In this document: positions 14,276 to 16,834 of the stretch, piece by piece
How positions within the stretch are numbered: position 1 is the stretch's first letter
How the letters are laid out: every line of letters starts with the position of its first letter
NCBI GenBank assembly: GCA_041609995.1
Contig: JBFIPU010000057.1
Location: 1-16,834, forward strand
DNA: 16,834 nt
Reading direction: 5' to 3'
From: JABDOU01 sp041609995
Lineage (GTDB): Bacteria; Actinomycetota; Acidimicrobiia; Spongiisociales; SHLN01
Program-made: the position numbers and the translations under genes
Notes under the pieces: model-generated
Databases searched by the model: none
What the model was told of the DNA's origin: nothing
The model's input: the letters and a program-made list of their open reading frames with translations, nothing else

Positions 14276-15796
14276 GTGCTGGCATTCGTGTTGATGATGC
14301 TCCTGGTTGTGGGCTCTGGGGCCGGGCCGAACGATCTCCCGGACATCGTACGAGATACGGCCCCGGACGGCGCCGCGCGCGCCGCTCCAGCGATGGTGTC
14401 CGACACCGTCCCACCACCGGGGTTCGCCGTTTCCGACAGCCCGTCGGCTGGGGTCAGCCTGCAGGCGCCCCCGACGCGTGAGGCGGCCGGATCCCTTCGG
14501 CCTCCCGATCCGTCCGCGCCCCGGGTCGGCTCGAGACCCAGAGGGCCGGAGAGGCCGGGAGATGATGGCCACCCCCGCAGCCTGCAGAAAGCGCTGACGA
14601 TGCTGGCGTTGGCTGGTTTGTCGATGCACCCCCGTCGGCGCCTACAGGGACTTCCGGAGTCGCCCGACGACGTATCGCGAGTCGTGTCGGAGCTGCGGTG
14701 GCTGCTGGCCGACGCCTGGAACCAGGACATCGGCCGCAAGGAACTGACCAGGGCTCGCGCCGTGGTCGAGTCGCTGGGCGACCGGGGACCGCTGGCGATG
14801 GCCCGGTTGACCGATGACGAAGTGGCGACCTGGATCCGCGAGACACGCGGCTGGCTCGGCGGCTTTTCATATCAGGCGGGTTCCGAGCACCTCCGGTTTC
14901 TGGCATCGGTCATGCCACCGGAACAGGCCGTGCGTTTCGGAACCGAAGTACTGCCGCATCTCGACGACGCCACGTGGGAGTCGAAGAAGGCGGTGCTCGC
15001 CGACATGGCCGGGCGCCCGGACCGACGATCCGTGGTAGCGGCGATGATCGCGACCGACCCCGATCGGGCCCGGCTGCTCAACGCCATGGCTCCCGGCGGG
15101 CTGATCGCCGAGCTGCTCGAGGGCTCACAGTTCGACGCACGCACGTTCACCGCGCTCATCGAATCCGATGGGCTCGCGGTCGCAACCCGGGCGGAGATGT
15201 TGCTGGCCGGCGCCTCGGTGCTGGCAATGTGGGTTCCGGGCCAACGAGTGCCGGCGACGGCGGCCGTCGGACACATCGCAGCGCATGTTGATCGAGCCAC
15301 CATCGGCTACTTGCGACGCCACCACTCGGCCGAGTCGTCGAACCTGGCCCCTTTGTTCGAGCAGCTCATCTTCACCGATGCTGCCACCGATCTGTCCGAA
15401 GTCGTGGGCCGCGTGGCAGGGGACCCGCAAACGTATGGCGAGCGGTGGAACCGGGCTGACGACGGCCGGCACCGGCTGGCGGCGGACATGGGCTTCCTGA
15501 TGGGAGTGGCGGCCGAGGCGGTGGTGCAACACGCCGAACGGCGATCCGCCGACGCCGAGGCGGTGGCCCGGTTGGCCAAAGCGGTGCTGGGCGTGACGGC
15601 CAGCGGAGTCCTGGGACCAACCGGCTCGCTGGCGGTCGATGAGATCGAAACGGCGTACTCGTCCTCCGCGCACCGGAAATCGCATGACCTCCGGACCGAG
15701 TTCTATTATCTCGCGATCCCGCACGGTGAGATCGCTGGGGTCGACCCGGTGGCGCTGGCGGCCTATCACACGGCATTCGCCGGGGTCCGCCCCTAG
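14276..15796 (+). CDS. Hypothetical protein, possible N-terminal signal/anchor, mostly helical
   Basis: I do not recognise this 506-codon gene. The N-terminus (residues 1-17) is strongly hydrophobic but lacks the usual positive n-region. Residues about 18-105 are Pro/Ala/Arg/Asp-rich and look disordered; from about 110 to 500 the protein reads as a long run of amphipathic helices with no motif I can name. The reading frame is clearly coding in its second half. GTG 14276 is the first possible start after the ribF stop, which lies in the same frame, and has only a weak ribosome binding site. ATG 14294 and ATG 14600 are alternatives; with the last one the disordered part would be lost. The length and composition faintly recall helical regions of secreted actinobacterial proteins, but no transport or toxin motif supports that. 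It lies 72 nt from ribF and 28 nt before the transporter-like gene. Confidence 0.7.
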   Translation: MLAFVLMMLLVVGSGAGPNDLPDIVRDTAPDGAARAAPAMVSDTVPPPGFAVSDSPSAGVSLQAPPTREAAGSLRPPDPSAPRVGSRPRGPERPGDDGHPRSLQKALTMLALAGLSMHPRRRLQGLPESPDDVSRVVSELRWLLADAWNQDIGRKELTRARAVVESLGDRGPLAMARLTDDEVATWIRETRGWLGGFSYQAGSEHLRFLASVMPPEQAVRFGTEVLPHLDDATWESKKAVLADMAGRPDRRSVVAAMIATDPDRARLLNAMAPGGLIAELLEGSQFDARTFTALIESDGLAVATRAEMLLAGASVLAMWVPGQRVPATAAVGHIAAHVDRATIGYLRRHHSAESSNLAPLFEQLIFTDAATDLSEVVGRVAGDPQTYGERWNRADDGRHRLAADMGFLMGVAAEAVVQHAERRSADAEAVARLAKAVLGVTASGVLGPTGSLAVDEIETAYSSSAHRKSHDLRTEFYYLAIPHGEIAGVDPVALAAYHTAFAGVRP

Positions 15797-15811
15797 CGGG
15801 GAGGTGGGCGG

Positions 15812-15817
15812 TAACCT
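15812..15817 (+). promoter_or_regulatory. Possible -10 element for a leaderless transcript of the AI-2E family gene
   Basis: TAACCT (TAnnnT pattern) ends 7 nt before ATG 15825, the spacing seen for leaderless transcripts that are common in actinobacteria. No close Shine-Dalgarno sequence precedes the ATG; the purine run GGGGAGGTGGG at 15798-15808 is too far away. No -35 is visible, so this is a weak call. Confidence 0.25.
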
Positions 15818-15824
15818 CGCCGCC

Positions 15825-16834
15825 ATGGTCGATCGCGATCTGGGCCTGTTCCGACCCCGGGACGGCATGCCGCCCTGGGTCCCCCGCCTGCTGTTCATGG
15901 TTCTGTGGCTCACGTTGGGGACGGCCGCCGCCATCTGGATGGCCTGGCAGTTGTCGGACCTGCTGCTGAGCCTTTTCATTGCGCTGTTCCTTTCCGTCGC
16001 CCTGGAGCCGGGCGTGAAGTTCTTCGAGTCGAGAGGCCTGCGTCGCGGGGCGGGGACCGGCATCATGTTTCTGGGCCTGGTGCTGTTCGCGCTCGGCTCC
16101 GTGTTGGCCATGGTTCCCCTGGTTGCCGGTCAGCTCGGCACGTTGATCGATCGCGCGCCTGCTTACGCCCAGCAGGTGCTCGATCTGCTGTCCGACCTGG
16201 GCATCGATCTCGCGTTCGACCCCGAGGCCTTCTTTCGCGATGCCGACGTTGGATCGATCGCCGGCGGCGTGGCGGGAGGGGCTTTTGGTCTCACGTCGGG
16301 TGTGTTGGGGATGGTGCTGCGATTGCTCACGATTGGACTGTTCACCTTCTACATGACCGCCGAAGCTCCCAAGTTGCGCCGAGCGGTCTTGTCTTCGCAG
16401 CCGCCCCACCGCCAGGCCGAGGTGCTCCGTGCCTACGACATCGCCCTGGGAAAGACCGGAGGCTACTTCTACTCGCGGCTGCTGCTGGCGGTCATCGCCG
16501 GCATCGTGGCGTGGATCGCCTTTCGCCTCATCGGGTTGCCGTTTCCGGCGGCGCTGGCGTTGTGGCTGGCGGTCCTGTCACAGTTCGTGCCCGTGGTCGG
16601 CACCTACATCGGCGGAGTTCTGCCGATTCTGGTCGCCCTCCTCGAAGAACCCATCAAGGCGCTGTGGGTGATCGGGTTCGTGATCGTGTACCAGCAGATC
16701 GAGAACTTCCTCATCTCGCCCCGGATCACGGCTCGCACCATGTCCCTCCACCCGGCGGTCGCCTTCGGCGCCGCCATTGCGGGCGGTTCGCTGATGGGGG
16801 CCCCCGGGGCCTTGATGGCATTGCCTGTGGCCGC
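15825..16834 (+). CDS. AI-2E/PerM family transporter-like membrane protein, 3' end outside window
   Basis: A polytopic membrane protein of the AI-2E transporter (UPF0118/PerM) family; members have been tied to autoinducer-2 export or to Na+/H+ exchange, and the substrate here is unknown. About 336 codons are visible from ATG 15825 and the frame is still open at the window edge. Two hydrophobic segments occupy about residues 20-60, another lies at about 75-100, and a soluble-looking stretch with A-Y-A-Q-Q-V-L-D-L-L follows (about 110-145). Late segments carry the family hallmarks Q-F-V-P-V-V-G-T-Y-I-G-G near 253 and Q-Q-I-E-N-F-L-I-S-P-R-I, then S-L-H-P near 285-305. A further hydrophobic stretch ends at the boundary. 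The start is the first ATG after the preceding stop; an alternative is the ATG 42 nt later. Confidence 0.88.
   Translation, partial: MVDRDLGLFRPRDGMPPWVPRLLFMVLWLTLGTAAAIWMAWQLSDLLLSLFIALFLSVALEPGVKFFESRGLRRGAGTGIMFLGLVLFALGSVLAMVPLVAGQLGTLIDRAPAYAQQVLDLLSDLGIDLAFDPEAFFRDADVGSIAGGVAGGAFGLTSGVLGMVLRLLTIGLFTFYMTAEAPKLRRAVLSSQPPHRQAEVLRAYDIALGKTGGYFYSRLLLAVIAGIVAWIAFRLIGLPFPAALALWLAVLSQFVPVVGTYIGGVLPILVALLEEPIKALWVIGFVIVYQQIENFLISPRITARTMSLHPAVAFGAAIAGGSLMGAPGALMALPVA

Overview
The window is GC-rich, densely coding and almost entirely on the + strand. It looks like a chromosomal housekeeping block of an actinobacterium. The order cdsA-dxr-rip/rseP-ispG-proS followed by rimP-nusA-infB-ylxP-rbfA-nrnA-truB-ribF, the actinobacterial-type site-2 protease and ProRS, and frequent GTG starts with 1-8 nt overlaps all fit Actinomycetota. 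A deep branch such as Acidimicrobiia is my guess, not something the sequence proves.

Region 1 (1-4674) holds envelope and isoprenoid genes. It starts inside cdsA (CDP-diacylglycerol synthesis), which overlaps dxr (second step of the MEP pathway). After 84 nt comes an M50 intramembrane protease (RseP/Rip1 family), directly followed by ispG (penultimate step of the MEP pathway). Two of the MEP enzymes thus flank a membrane protease, an arrangement also known from mycobacteria.

Region 2 (4748-6758) is proS and then a 289-nt stretch without a gene. The stretch holds a consensus extended -10 promoter overlapping the proS stop codon, a textbook intrinsic terminator about 20-30 nt downstream of the expected transcript start, and a structured leader before rimP. 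This is best read as a terminator-controlled leader (attenuator) of the rimP-nusA-infB operon, possibly doubling as the proS terminator.

Region 3 (6759-14203) is a tightly packed translation/transcription operon: rimP, nusA, infB, a DUF503 gene (ylxP), rbfA, nrnA, truB and ribF. Its products mature the 30S subunit, control elongation and termination, start translation, recycle short RNAs, modify tRNA and make FMN/FAD. nusA carries an unusual acidic tail built of 17 tandem 15-bp units. The ylxR gene usual between nusA and infB is absent.

Region 4 (14276-16834) holds a 506-codon gene I do not recognise and the 5' part of an AI-2E/PerM-family membrane protein that runs off the window.

I found no mobile element, CRISPR array, tRNA, rRNA or clearly novel defence system. 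The most interesting signals are the nusA tandem repeat, the rimP leader/terminator and the unrecognised gene downstream of ribF.
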